Source: Ensifer oleiphilus
GTDB lineage: Bacteria; Pseudomonadota; Alphaproteobacteria; Rhizobiales; Rhizobiaceae
Assembly: GCF_013371465.1 (NCBI RefSeq)
Contig: NZ_JABWDU010000001.1
Span: 609,695 to 673,694, forward strand
Reading direction: 5' to 3'
DNA length: 64,000 bases
Shown here: piece by piece, positions 19,530-28,475 of the stretch
Layout: each line of letters starts with the position of its first letter
Numbering within the stretch: the first letter of the stretch is position 1
Translations under genes and position numbers: made by a program
Notes under the pieces: model-generated
What the model saw: the letters and a program-made list of their open reading frames with translations, nothing else
Told to the model about the DNA's origin: nothing
Database searches by the model: none

Positions 19530-20553
19530 GCGGGGCTGGACCGGTGGAGGCGCGCACGATCAATTCGGCGCGCCAGAGTTCCTGCTCGGGATGATCGCCG
19601 CTCTTCAGGATGCCGGCGATCAGTCGGGTCGCGATGCGCCCACCGGCCGCCCGGAGCGACGAGCGCGTCGTCGTCAGTGGTACGCTGAAGTTTTCCGGCT
19701 TCAGCATCGGCAGCACATCGTCATGCGCGATCAACGAGATGTCGCGACCTATCATCAGTCCCGCCTGGTTGATGGCCCTGACGGCACCGAGCGCCAGCAC
19801 CGTGCTCGAGCATAAGACCGCGGTCGGGGCGTCAGGCTGCTGCAGAAACCTCTGCATGCTCCGGTACCCGTGTTCGTCGGTCATCAGCGAGTGATGGACG
19901 AGCGCCTCGTCGAGGTTAAGGCCATGCTCGGCCAGCGCCCGGGCCATGCCTTTCCGGCGGCGAATGGAAAAGCTGAGATAGTCCGGCCCGTTGATCAGCG
20001 CGATCCGCTGGTGGCCAAGCTGGATCAGCAGCCGCGTCGCATCGTAAAAAGCGCCGGTATTGTCGATGTCGAGGAACGGATAGTCCCGTGTCTCGCCGAT
20101 CGAACGTCCATGCACGACAAAGGGAATAGGCAGCGATTTCAGCATGGCGATGCGCGGATCGTTGGCGCGCATGTAGGCAAGGAACAGCGCATCGACATTG
20201 CCGCTGGCCGCCAGCCTCTGGAAGGTCGTCTCTTCATCTTCCGGCGCGCTGGGATTGAGCACGAAATGGAAGTCGTGTTTGACCGCTTCCTCGCCAAGCC
20301 CCGCCAGGAATTCCCCGAAATGCACGTCGGAATCGATGCCGGCTGCGATCGGCATGACCATGCCGATCGAATAGGCCTTACCGGTGGCAAGCCGCTGGGC
20401 CGCCCGGTTTGGCCGATAGCCGGTTTCGCGCACGGCCTGCAGCACGCGCTGGCGGGTCTCCGCATTGACTTCCGGGTAGCCGTTCAGCGCCCGGCTCACT
20501 GTCGTCTGCGACAGGCCGAGAAGCTCCGCGAGCTGCTTGAGATTGACCGCCAT
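19522..20553 (-). CDS. aglR: AglR, LacI-family repressor of alpha-glucoside genes
   Basis: 343 residues from the ATG at 20553, with GGGAGG about 9 nt upstream. The N-terminal LacI-type HTH and hinge are clear: 'LKQLAELLGLSQTTVSRALN' (about residues 5-24), then 'YRPNRAAQRLATG' (about residues 48-60). The remaining ~280 residues form the periplasmic-binding-like effector domain ('YSIGMVMPIAAGIDSD', then 'HDDVLPMLKPENFSVPLTTTRSS'). It is divergent from aglE across a 290-bp region with palindromes carrying the central AAGCGCTT of LacI-family sites. It probably represses aglEFGAK in the absence of alpha-glucosides and may autoregulate, since one palindrome lies 14 bp before its own start. Confidence 0.9.
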   Translation of the reverse strand: MAVNLKQLAELLGLSQTTVSRALNGYPEVNAETRQRVLQAVRETGYRPNRAAQRLATGKAYSIGMVMPIAAGIDSDVHFGEFLAGLGEEAVKHDFHFVLNPSAPEDEETTFQRLAASGNVDALFLAYMRANDPRIAMLKSLPIPFVVHGRSIGETRDYPFLDIDNTGAFYDATRLLIQLGHQRIALINGPDYLSFSIRRRKGMARALAEHGLNLDEALVHHSLMTDEHGYRSMQRFLQQPDAPTAVLCSSTVLALGAVRAINQAGLMIGRDISLIAHDDVLPMLKPENFSVPLTTTRSSLRAAGGRIATRLIAGILKSGDHPEQELWRAELIVRASTGPAPQK

Positions 20554-20567
20554 GGTCAATTTTCCTC

Positions 20568-20581
20568 CCAAAGCGCTTTGG
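20568..20581. promoter_or_regulatory. Palindromic LacI-type operator near aglR start
   Basis: Perfect 14-bp palindrome CCAAAGCGCTTTGG, just upstream of the aglR ribosome site. The core AAGCGCTT matches LacI/GalR-family operators, which carry a central CpG. Position suggests autoregulation of aglR. Confidence 0.75.
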
Positions 20582-20723
20582 ATATCCCTTTGATTTTTGT
20601 GGTTTCATCCAGCGCCCTCAATTTCTGTAGCACTCGTTTTTTATCATACAAAGCAGAATTAGCCGGCTTCGCGCTGCAAAAAGTTGCCGCAAAGCAAAAT
20701 AATGTCGGATAGGAGACGTTGAA

Positions 20724-20784
20724 TCGAAAGCGCTTGACTCCTGGAGCGTCGCAATGGTTTGTTAGCAAACTCAAAGCGCTTTGA
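20724..20784 (+). promoter_or_regulatory. aglE promoter region with two AglR-type operators
   Basis: A perfect palindrome TCAAAGCGCTTTGA lies at 20771-20784 and an imperfect one with the same AAGCGCTT core at 20724-20737. A -35-like TTGACT (20734-20739) overlaps the second; the -10 candidate (TTTGTT near 20758) is weak. Two operators about 47 bp apart could support looping or blocking of the promoter. Inference from motif and position only. Confidence 0.6.
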
Positions 20785-20843
20785 ATTTTGCGCATTGATG
20801 ATCTGCCCGGCGGGATCCGGGTTCATCTTGGGAGGAGAACAAC

Positions 20844-22202
20844 GTGAAGAGATCATTTCTGTTGAGCGTGGCCGCGCTGGCGCTGTTTGCGGGCGCTGCC
20901 GGCGCTGCGGATCTGAAGTTCAAGCCTGGCGAAGACAGCAAATTCAACTGGGCGAGCTTCGAGGAATTCAAGAAGGGTCATGACCTCAAGGGCCAGACGC
21001 TGACGATCTTCGGCCCCTGGCGCGGCGAGGACGAGGCGCTCTTCAAGAGCGTCTATGCCTATTTCGTCGAGGCGACCGGCGTCGAGATCAAGTATTCGTC
21101 CTCTGAAAACTACGAGCAGCAGATCGTCATCGACACTCAGGCCGGCAGCCCGTCCGATATTTCCATTCTGCCGCAACCGGGCCTCATCGGCGACCTCGCG
21201 TCCAAGGGCTACCTGACGCCGCTCGGCGATGACACCCAGAAGTGGCTGCTCGACAATTATGCGGCCGGCCAGTCCTGGGTCGACCTTTCGACCTACAAGG
21301 GCAAGGACGGTAACGCCGCCCTTTATGCCTTCCCCTACAAGATCGACGTGAAGTCGCTGGTCTGGTATTCGCCGGAGAATTTCGAGGACGCCGGCTACGA
21401 AGTGCCGAAAACCATGGAAGAGCTGAAGGCGCTGACCGAGAAGATCGCTGCCGACGGCGGCAAGCCCTGGTGCATCGGCCTCGGCTCGGGTGGCGCCACC
21501 GGCTGGCCCGCCACCGACTGGGTGGAAGACATGATGCTGCGCACGCAGCCGGCCGATGTCTATGACAAGTGGGTCAAAAACGAGATCCCGTTCAACGATC
21601 CGGCCGTCGTTGGTGCGATCGACGAGTTCGGCTGGTTTGCCAAGAACGACAAGTTCGTCGATGGCGGCGCGGCTGCGGTTGCATCGACCGACTTCCGCGA
21701 CAGCCCGAAGGGCCTCTTCGCGTCGCCGCCGAAGTGCTACCTGCATCACCAGGCCTCGTTCATCCCGTCCTTCTTCCCTGAAGGCACTGTGATCGGTGAG
21801 GATGCCGACTTCTTCTATATGCCGCCTTACGAAAGCAAGAAGGATCTCGGCAATCCGGTTCTGGGCGCCGGCACGCTGGCGATGATCACCAAGGACACGC
21901 CGGCCGCGCGCGCCTTCATCGAATTCCTGAAGACGCCGATCGCGCACGAAGTCTGGATGGCGCAGACGAGCTTCCTGACGCCTTACAAGAGCGTCAACGT
22001 CGACACCTACGGCAATCCGCCGCTGAAAAAGCAGGGTGAAATCCTGCTGAACGCGACGACGTTCCGCTTCGACGGCTCCGACCTGATGCCCGGCAAGATC
22101 GGCGCAGGCGCCTTCTGGACCGGCATGGTCGATTTCGTCGGCGGCAAGTCTGCCACCGACGTGGCCGACAGCGTTCAGAAGGCCTGGGACGCCATCAAGT
22201 AA
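20844..22202 (+). CDS. aglE: AglE, alpha-glucoside ABC transporter binding protein
   Basis: 452 residues from a GTG with GGAGGAG 6 nt upstream. A Sec signal peptide is present (basic 'MKR', hydrophobic core to about residue 18, cleavage after 'AGA' near residue 21). The mature part is a large cluster-B type solute-binding protein ('LTIFGPWRGEDEALFKSVY', 'SDISILPQPGLIGDLASKG'). In Sinorhizobium AglE binds trehalose, maltose, sucrose and related alpha-glucosides in the periplasm. It is the first gene of aglE-F-G-A-K and sits under AglR operators. Confidence 0.92.
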   Translation: MKRSFLLSVAALALFAGAAGAADLKFKPGEDSKFNWASFEEFKKGHDLKGQTLTIFGPWRGEDEALFKSVYAYFVEATGVEIKYSSSENYEQQIVIDTQAGSPSDISILPQPGLIGDLASKGYLTPLGDDTQKWLLDNYAAGQSWVDLSTYKGKDGNAALYAFPYKIDVKSLVWYSPENFEDAGYEVPKTMEELKALTEKIAADGGKPWCIGLGSGGATGWPATDWVEDMMLRTQPADVYDKWVKNEIPFNDPAVVGAIDEFGWFAKNDKFVDGGAAAVASTDFRDSPKGLFASPPKCYLHHQASFIPSFFPEGTVIGEDADFFYMPPYESKKDLGNPVLGAGTLAMITKDTPAARAFIEFLKTPIAHEVWMAQTSFLTPYKSVNVDTYGNPPLKKQGEILLNATTFRFDGSDLMPGKIGAGAFWTGMVDFVGGKSATDVADSVQKAWDAIK

Positions 22203-22341
22203 AACCGGACGGCGGGCGGCGACTGCGTCGCCCGCCCAGTCCTCTGGGTCCGTCGAACGTTCGGTGCGGCGGGACCCCAACGAGAACGGCGACAATCGCC
22301 ATGCCCTGCACGCAAAGTGCATTTGAGGGGAGGGACATGTC

Positions 22342-23352
22342 ATGCAACAGCTCGTCTTTGCAGTAGCAACGATGGTGGCCGGGGTTCTCGGCTGTGCGGC
22401 CTATTTCTGGGGAACCAGTTTCCTCCTCGATTTGATCTTCCCGTCGAAGGGACGATCCGGCATCGAGGGGTCGCGCAACCTGCGCATCACCAATGCCATC
22501 CGGCCATGGCTGTTTCTTGCCCCGGCGCTGTTCGCCCTGACGATCTACCTCATCTACCCCGTGATCATGTCGGTCTGGTTCAGCGTGCATGACCGCGGCG
22601 GCCAGAATTTTGTCGGCGCCAGCAACTACGTCTGGATGCTGAACGACGGCGAATTTCGCCAGTCGATCTTCAACAACTTCCTCTGGCTCCTGGTGGTTCC
22701 GGCGCTTGCGACCTTCTTCGGGCTGGTGATCGCCGCTTTGACCGACCGCATCTGGTGGGGCAATATAGCGAAGACCCTGATCTTCATGCCGATGGCGATT
22801 TCCTTCGTCGGCGCGGCCGTTATCTGGAAGTTCATCTACGATTATCGTGCCGAAGGCACCGAGCAGATCGGCCTCTTGAACGCCATCGTCGTCGCCTTTG
22901 GCGGCGATCCGCAGGCCTGGATCACGCTGCCCTTCTGGAACAACTTTTTCCTGATGGCCATTCTGGTCTGGATCCAGACCGGTTTTGCCATGGTGATCCT
23001 CTCGGCAGCACTGCGCGGCATCCCGGAAGAAACGGTCGAGGCCGCCGTGATCGATGGCGCCAACGGCTGGCAGATCTTCTTCAAGATCATGGTGCCGCAG
23101 ATCTGGGGCACGATCGCCGTGGTCTGGACGACCATCACCATCCTCGTCCTCAAGGTCTTCGACATCGTGCTGGCGATGACCAACGGGCAATGGCAGAGCC
23201 AGGTGCTCGCCAATCTCATGTTCGACTGGATGTTCCGTGGCGGCGGCGACTTCGGTCGCGGCGCGGCGATCGCCGTCGTCATTATGGTGCTGGTCATCCC
23301 GATCATGGTCTGGAACATCCGCAATGCGGCCAAAGAAATGAAGGGGCACTGA
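22342..23352 (+). CDS. aglF: AglF, alpha-glucoside ABC transporter permease
   Basis: 336 residues with an extra N-terminal hydrophobic segment (about residues 5-35) before the usual six-helix MalF-like core. The coupling (EAA) loop is 'EAAVIDGANGWQIF' at about residues 232-245. It pairs with AglG to form the channel. A GGGAGGGACATGTC ribosome region precedes the ATG. It is separated from aglE by 139 bp and from aglG by 1 bp. Confidence 0.92.
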   Translation: MQQLVFAVATMVAGVLGCAAYFWGTSFLLDLIFPSKGRSGIEGSRNLRITNAIRPWLFLAPALFALTIYLIYPVIMSVWFSVHDRGGQNFVGASNYVWMLNDGEFRQSIFNNFLWLLVVPALATFFGLVIAALTDRIWWGNIAKTLIFMPMAISFVGAAVIWKFIYDYRAEGTEQIGLLNAIVVAFGGDPQAWITLPFWNNFFLMAILVWIQTGFAMVILSAALRGIPEETVEAAVIDGANGWQIFFKIMVPQIWGTIAVVWTTITILVLKVFDIVLAMTNGQWQSQVLANLMFDWMFRGGGDFGRGAAIAVVIMVLVIPIMVWNIRNAAKEMKGH

Positions 23353-23353
23353 G

Positions 23354-24502
23354 ATGAACCCGGCGACGCGCTCCCCTCTCACCTGGGCCGTACATCTCTC
23401 GGTCCTTCTCCTGGTCGCGCTTTGGACGCTGCCGACCGCCGGCCTTTTGATCTCGTCGCTGCGCGACAAGGATCAGCTTGCGGTCTCCGGCTGGTGGACG
23501 GCACTGTCGACCTCGACCCAGAACATCGTCGCCCGCGCGCCGGGCGCTGACACGCAGGTCGAGCGCGACGGCAAGTTCGTGATCTCGGGCGACGTGCTCG
23601 AAGGCACTGCCGCCGGCGAGGTCTCCGCCTTCGGTTTTTCGAGCCAAAAGCCGACGGCGTTCAAAGCCGGCGAAACGGCCGAGCTGAATGACGGCGAGAA
23701 ACTGACGGTACAGGCAGATGGCAGCTTCGAGATCGTCTCCGACACCAAGATGGAAGGCTCGCGTGGCCAGCGTATCTTCTTCACCGCCGCCGTCCCGCCG
23801 CGCTTCACCTTCGACAATTATGTCGAGGTCCTGAGCGCCGAAGGCATCGGTGCTTCCTTCATCAATTCTCTGACGGTCGCCATTCCCTCGACAATCATCC
23901 CGATCCTGATCGCGGCCTTCGCGGCTTACGCGCTCGCATGGATGCCGTTTCCGGGACGCGCGATCCTGATCGCCGTCGTCGTCGGCCTGCTGGTCGTGCC
24001 GCTGCAGATGTCGCTGATCCCGCTTCTGAAACTCTATAACGGCGTCGGCGCCTTCTTCGGCGTACCGGCCAAGACCTATGTCGGCATCTGGCTTGCCCAT
24101 ACCGGCTTCGGCCTGCCGCTGGCGATCTATCTGCTGCGCAACTACATGGCCGGCCTGCCGCGCGAGATCATGGAATCCGCGCGCGTCGATGGCGCCAGCG
24201 ACTTCGACATCTTCGTCAAGATCATCCTGCCGCTGTCGTTTCCGGCACTGGCGTCGTTTGCGATCTTCCAGTTCCTGTGGACCTGGAACGACCTGCTGGT
24301 AGCCATCGTCTTCCTCGGCGCCGGCCAGGACGAGCTGGTCCTGACCGGCCGGCTGGTCAATCTTCTCGGTTCTCGCGGCGGCAATTGGGAAATCCTGACT
24401 GCGTCGGCCTTCATCACCATCATCGTCCCCCTGATCGTTTTCTTCAGCCTGCAGCGCTACCTCGTGCGTGGTCTGCTGGCGGGATCGGTCAAGGGCGGTT
24501 GA
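23354..24502 (+). CDS. aglG: AglG, alpha-glucoside ABC transporter permease
   Basis: 382 residues, about 100 longer than typical MalG-type permeases. After the first membrane helix (about residues 14-37) comes a ~110-residue hydrophilic, beta-like periplasmic insert, then the five-helix permease core with the EAA loop 'ESARVDGASDFDIF' near residues 275-288. The insert seems to be a normal feature of the AglG group as I recall it. The ATG is 1 bp after the aglF stop, so the two subunits are translationally coupled. Confidence 0.92.
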   Translation: MNPATRSPLTWAVHLSVLLLVALWTLPTAGLLISSLRDKDQLAVSGWWTALSTSTQNIVARAPGADTQVERDGKFVISGDVLEGTAAGEVSAFGFSSQKPTAFKAGETAELNDGEKLTVQADGSFEIVSDTKMEGSRGQRIFFTAAVPPRFTFDNYVEVLSAEGIGASFINSLTVAIPSTIIPILIAAFAAYALAWMPFPGRAILIAVVVGLLVVPLQMSLIPLLKLYNGVGAFFGVPAKTYVGIWLAHTGFGLPLAIYLLRNYMAGLPREIMESARVDGASDFDIFVKIILPLSFPALASFAIFQFLWTWNDLLVAIVFLGAGQDELVLTGRLVNLLGSRGGNWEILTASAFITIIVPLIVFFSLQRYLVRGLLAGSVKGG

Positions 24503-24525
24503 TCTCACAGGGACTTCTGAACGCA

Positions 24526-26184
24526 ATGAGCATGACTGAAATGAGCGGATCCACATTAGAGGTCGACAAGGACTGGTGGCGCGGCGCGGTGATCTATCAG
24601 ATCTATCCGCGCTCCTACCAGGACTCCAACGGCGACGGCATCGGCGATCTCAAGGGCATTACCGCCCGGCTGCCGCATGTCGCGTCGCTCGGTGCCGATG
24701 CGATATGGATCTCGCCCTTCTTCACCTCGCCGATGAAGGATTTCGGCTATGACGTCTCGAACTATACCGACGTCGACGGCATCTTCGGCAATCTCGCCGA
24801 TTTCGATAAACTGATCGCCGAGGCGCACCGCCTCGGCATCCGGGTCATGATCGATCTCGTTCTGTCGCATACCTCGGACCAGCACCCCTGGTTCGTCGAA
24901 AGCCGCGGCAGCCGGACGAACGCCAAGGCAGACTGGTACGTCTGGGCGGACTCCAAGCCCGATGGAACGCCGCCCAACAACTGGTTGTCGATCTTCGGCG
25001 GCTCGGCCTGGGCCTGGGATCCGACGCGGCTGCAATACTACCTGCACAACTTCCTGACCTCGCAGCCTGACCTCAATCTGCACAATCCGGATGTGCAGGA
25101 GGCGCTTTTGGCCGTCGAGCGCTTCTGGCTGGAGCGCGGTGTCGATGGCTTCCGCCTCGACACCATCAACTTCTACTTCCACGACAAGCAACTGCGCGAC
25201 AATCCGGCGCTGGCGCCCGAGCGCCGCAATGCTTCCACCGCGCCCACCGTCAATCCGTACAATTATCAGGAACATCTCTACGACAAGAACCAGCCGGAGA
25301 ACCTGGCGTTTCTGAAGCGCTTCCGTGCGGTCATGGACGAGTTTCCCGCCATCGCCGCCGTCGGCGAGGTCGGCGACAGCCAGCGCGGCCTTGAGATCGC
25401 GGGTGAGTACACCTCGGGCGGCGACAAGATGCACATGTGCTACGCCTTCGAATTTCTGGCGCCAGAAGCGCCGACGCCGGAGCGCGTTGCCGAGGTGTTG
25501 CGTGATTTTCACAAGGCGGCACCCGAGGGTTGGGCCTGCTGGGCCTTTTCCAATCACGACGTCGTCCGCCATGTCAGCCGCTGGGGCGATGGCGTGGCCG
25601 ATCAAGACGCTTACGCCAAGCTGCTCGCCAGTCTGCTGCTGTCGCTGCGCGGTTCCGTTTGCATCTATCAGGGTGAGGAGTTGGCACTTACGGAAGCCGA
25701 GCTTGCCTATGAAGACCTGAAGGATCCCTACGGCATTCAGTTCTGGCCCGATTTCAAGGGCCGCGATGGCTGCCGGACGCCGATGGTCTGGGACAGCGCT
25801 GCGGTCAACGGTGGCTTCGGCGATGCCAAACCTTGGCTGCCGGTGGCGGCCGAGCATCTGAAGCGGGCAGTCTCCGTGCAGAAGGGCAATGAGGCCTCTG
25901 TCATGGAGCACTATCGCCGCTTCCTGCAGTTCCGCAAAGCGCATCCGGCCTTTGCCAAGGGCGAGATCGAGTTTCGCGGCACGGATGGGCCGGTGCTGGC
26001 CTTCGTGCGCAGCCACGGCAACGAGAAGCTGTTCTGCGTCTTCAACATGAGCGGCGCGGCTGCTGCGGCCGATCTGCCGAAGGAGCCGGTGGAAGCGCTG
26101 GAAGGTCACGGCTTTGCCGCCGCGATCAAGGACAACAAGGTCAATCTTCCGGCCTGGAGCGCATTCTTCGCGCGCCTGGTTTGA
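24526..26184 (+). CDS. aglA: AglA, alpha-glucosidase (GH13)
   Basis: 552 residues from the ATG at 24526; ATGs at 24532 and 24541 are alternatives, while an upstream in-frame extension overlaps aglG and is rejected. GH13 motifs are present: 'GAVIYQIYPRSYQDSNGDGI' at the N-terminus, catalytic nucleophile Asp212 in 'DGFRLDTINFY', acid/base Glu281 in 'AVGEVG', and the transition-state Asp345 in 'SNHDVVRH'. There is no signal peptide, so it hydrolyses imported alpha-glucosides in the cytoplasm to feed glucose to the nearby zwf/edd genes. It lies between aglG and aglK. Confidence 0.93.
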   Translation: MSMTEMSGSTLEVDKDWWRGAVIYQIYPRSYQDSNGDGIGDLKGITARLPHVASLGADAIWISPFFTSPMKDFGYDVSNYTDVDGIFGNLADFDKLIAEAHRLGIRVMIDLVLSHTSDQHPWFVESRGSRTNAKADWYVWADSKPDGTPPNNWLSIFGGSAWAWDPTRLQYYLHNFLTSQPDLNLHNPDVQEALLAVERFWLERGVDGFRLDTINFYFHDKQLRDNPALAPERRNASTAPTVNPYNYQEHLYDKNQPENLAFLKRFRAVMDEFPAIAAVGEVGDSQRGLEIAGEYTSGGDKMHMCYAFEFLAPEAPTPERVAEVLRDFHKAAPEGWACWAFSNHDVVRHVSRWGDGVADQDAYAKLLASLLLSLRGSVCIYQGEELALTEAELAYEDLKDPYGIQFWPDFKGRDGCRTPMVWDSAAVNGGFGDAKPWLPVAAEHLKRAVSVQKGNEASVMEHYRRFLQFRKAHPAFAKGEIEFRGTDGPVLAFVRSHGNEKLFCVFNMSGAAAAADLPKEPVEALEGHGFAAAIKDNKVNLPAWSAFFARLV

Positions 26185-26215
26185 GACAGACATAAGAGAC
26201 GAAGGGGAGGGTGCG

Positions 26216-27304
26216 ATGACAGGTCTGACGCTTAAAGATATCCGCAAGTCCTACGGTGCGGTCGATGTCATTCACGGCATCAATCTCGACATCAAGCAGG
26301 GCGAGTTCGTCGTGTTTGTCGGCCCGTCCGGCTGCGGCAAGTCGACTTTGCTGCGCATGATCGCCGGCCTGGAGGAGATCACCGGCGGCGACATGTTCAT
26401 CGACGGCGAGCGCGTCAACGATGTGCCGCCGTCCAAGCGCGGCATTGCCATGGTATTCCAGTCCTATGCGCTCTATCCGCATATGACCGTCTACGACAAC
26501 ATGGCCTTCGGCATGCGCATTGCCAAGGAGAGCAAAGAGGAGATCGACAGGCGCGTGCGCGCCGCCGCCGATATCCTGCAGCTCACCAAATACCTCGATC
26601 GCTTGCCGAAGGCGCTTTCCGGCGGCCAGCGCCAGCGCGTGGCGATCGGTCGGGCGATCTGCCGCGATCCCAAGGTCTTCCTGTTCGACGAGCCGTTGTC
26701 GAACCTCGACGCTGCACTGCGCGTCGCCACCCGCATCGAAATCGCCAGGCTCAACGAGCAGATGGCCGACACGACGATGATCTACGTCACCCACGACCAG
26801 GTAGAGGCTATGACGCTCGCCGATCGTATCGTCGTGCTGTCGGCGGGGCATATCGAGCAGGTCGGCCCGCCGCTCGAGCTTTACGAACGCCCGGCGAACC
26901 TGTTCGTCGCTCGTTTCATCGGCTCACCGGCGATGAACGTCATTCCCGCGACGATCACCGCCACCGGCCCGCAGACGACGGTGAAGCTTGCCGGCGGCAA
27001 GTCGGTGACGCTCGATATCGCCACCAACGCTTCCGAGAACGGCAAGAACGCGAGCTTCGGCGTGCGTCCGGAAGACCTGCAGACGGCGAGCGGCGAGGAC
27101 TTCCTTTTCGAAGGCACGGTGGCCATCGTCGAGGCGCTCGGCGAGGTGACGCTGCTCTACATTGAAGGGCTGGTCGAGAAGGAGCCGATCATCGCCAAGA
27201 TCCCCGGCATTCTGCCGGTGCATCGCGGCGAGAAAGTCCGGTTCACCGCCGACAAGACCAAGCTGCATCTGTTCGACGACGGTGGCAAGAGCTACCGCGC
27301 CTGA
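26216..27304 (+). CDS. aglK: AglK, alpha-glucoside ABC transporter ATPase
   Basis: 362 residues from the ATG at 26216 (AAGGGGAGGG upstream). Walker A 'GPSGCGKSTLL' is at about residues 36-46, the ABC signature 'LSGGQRQRVAIGRA' at about 138-151, and Walker B 'VFLFDEPLSNLD' follows. The C-terminal ~120 residues form the MalK-type regulatory TOBE domain ('FGVRPEDLQTA'). It energises AglF/AglG. It follows aglA by 31 bp and ends before a strong terminator, closing the operon. Confidence 0.93.
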   Translation: MTGLTLKDIRKSYGAVDVIHGINLDIKQGEFVVFVGPSGCGKSTLLRMIAGLEEITGGDMFIDGERVNDVPPSKRGIAMVFQSYALYPHMTVYDNMAFGMRIAKESKEEIDRRVRAAADILQLTKYLDRLPKALSGGQRQRVAIGRAICRDPKVFLFDEPLSNLDAALRVATRIEIARLNEQMADTTMIYVTHDQVEAMTLADRIVVLSAGHIEQVGPPLELYERPANLFVARFIGSPAMNVIPATITATGPQTTVKLAGGKSVTLDIATNASENGKNASFGVRPEDLQTASGEDFLFEGTVAIVEALGEVTLLYIEGLVEKEPIIAKIPGILPVHRGEKVRFTADKTKLHLFDDGGKSYRA

Positions 27305-27331
27305 GAAAAGGCACCGCCGCTTGCCTCATCG

Positions 27332-27359
27332 ACCCGTCCGATTTTCGGACGGGTTTTTC
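27332..27359 (+). terminator. Rho-independent terminator of the agl operon
   Basis: A 10-bp stem ACCCGTCCGA / TCGGACGGGT with a short TTT loop, followed directly by TTTTTCT. It lies 27 bp after aglK. Confidence 0.88.
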
Positions 27360-27439
27360 TGTGCCAGGGCTCTCAATCTACCCTCTGTTAAATTTCTTCC
27401 TCTAGCCTGATGGACAGGGGATATTAAGAGGCCTGTTGA

Positions 27440-27850
27440 ATGACGACCGCGGCACCGATGATGCAGCAGCACTTCCTGAACAGGGAAGAATCTTTCATGT
27501 ACGATCGCGAAACGACGTTCCCGATGGAGGACACGCGGAACGAGGCGCGGATCGAATATACGGAAAAAGGCATGACGCAGCTGAGCTCCCGCCGCTGCGA
27601 AATCATCAAGCTGTCGAAAAGCGGTGCCGTCCTTGGCATCCTGACGAAGTACCAGCTGCCGCAGAATTTCTACCTCGACATTCCAAGCGCCCGCATCCAG
27701 ATGGTCGGCTGCCTGCTCAAGCGCGTGCACGCCAACAACATCGTCGAAGCGCGCTTCCTGCGACTGCTAACCGACCGCGATCTCAATCGCATTTTCGTCT
27801 ACAGCACGCATCCGAACCACCGGAACCGCACGCTCGACATCTATCGCTGA
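27440..27850 (+). CDS. PilZ-domain-like protein
   Basis: 136 residues; the ATG at 27440 has AAGAGG 9 nt upstream, and an internal ATG at 27497 is a possible shorter start. After a ~30-residue lead there is a PilZ-like beta-barrel pattern: basic residues before the barrel ('SRRCEIIKLSKSGAVLGI', about residues 50-67), then alternating strands with 'FYLDIPSARIQMVGCLLKRV'. Proteins of this type can bind cyclic-di-GMP, but the canonical RxxxR motif is not obvious, so binding is uncertain. It is a single-gene unit between two terminator-like regions and has no clear partner nearby. Confidence 0.65.
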   Translation: MTTAAPMMQQHFLNREESFMYDRETTFPMEDTRNEARIEYTEKGMTQLSSRRCEIIKLSKSGAVLGILTKYQLPQNFYLDIPSARIQMVGCLLKRVHANNIVEARFLRLLTDRDLNRIFVYSTHPNHRNRTLDIYR

Positions 27851-28013
27851 GCGGCGGAAATCCGTATGGCGCGCCGGCCCAAACCAAGCGGGCTGGCGGT
27901 TGATGCATCGTTGCGGGACGGGCAGTCATCACCTGGTGGCGGCCGCATGCACTTGACTTCGTGCTTCAGTTTGGAACTGTTTTCGTCTTCACCGGAAGCG
28001 AGGCAATCCATCG

Positions 28014-28379
28014 ATGGCGCCACCCTACCGTCTTTCCTGCCATTGCGGCGACATCGCCATTGAAGTCGATGCGGAGCTTTCGGGGCTGATCGAGTGCAAT
28101 TGCTCGACTTGCCGGCGCACCGGTTTCCTTCACTGGAAGGTCGATGCCGGCGAGATCCGGCTGATCACGGAGAAACGGCGCCTCTCTACCTATGTCTGGC
28201 GCGGTGTGACCGAGGGGCATCATTTCTGCCCCACCTGCAGCGTCGCCATCATGCGCAGCGGCTATCCGAACGATCGCGTCTCGCTCAATGCGCGCTGCAT
28301 CGAGGATATCGACATCTTCACCCTCGACGCCCAGGTCTATGACGGTCGAAACGGCATGCATCAGGGACCACTGAAGTGA
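28014..28379 (+). CDS. GFA-fold (CENP-V/GFA family) zinc-binding protein
   Basis: 121 residues. The cysteine layout is that of the glutathione-dependent formaldehyde-activating enzyme fold: 'CHCG' (about residues 10-13), '[10 protein letters not shown]' (about 29-38) and 'CPTC' (about 77-80), which bind two zinc ions. '[22 protein letters not shown]' matches the family. Most members are of unknown substrate; formaldehyde/glutathione chemistry is proven only for a few. The gene is monocistronic, with no clear ribosome site before the ATG. Confidence 0.8.
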   Translation: MAPPYRLSCHCGDIAIEVDAELSGLIECNCSTCRRTGFLHWKVDAGEIRLITEKRRLSTYVWRGVTEGHHFCPTCSVAIMRSGYPNDRVSLNARCIEDIDIFTLDAQVYDGRNGMHQGPLK

Positions 28380-28401
28380 CGCGCGCCTTCGCGCGCCGGC
28401 G

Positions 28402-28470
28402 CACTGCCGACGGCGATTGTCGGCAGTGAGGGCTCGGTGGAAGTGAACGCCTCGGCGGTGCCGCCGAGGC
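28402..28470. terminator. Two hairpins between convergent GFA-like gene and edd
   Basis: A stem CACTGCCGA/TCGGCAGTG (28402-28428) and a 10-bp stem GCCTCGGCGG/CCGCCGAGGC with a 2-nt loop (28449-28470). Neither has a T-run, so they may be weak or Rho-assisted terminators for the two convergent genes. Confidence 0.5.
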
Positions 28471-28475
28471 TCCGT

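Noticed and set aside
24277..24525. Long N-terminal extension of AglA
   Set aside because: It overlaps aglG and adds residues unrelated to GH13 enzymes; the start at 24526 gives the usual N-terminus.
27851..28013. Small plus-strand frame between the PilZ-like and GFA-like genes
   Set aside because: Low-complexity Ser/Arg-rich translation, no ribosome site, and it runs into the GFA-like gene in another frame.
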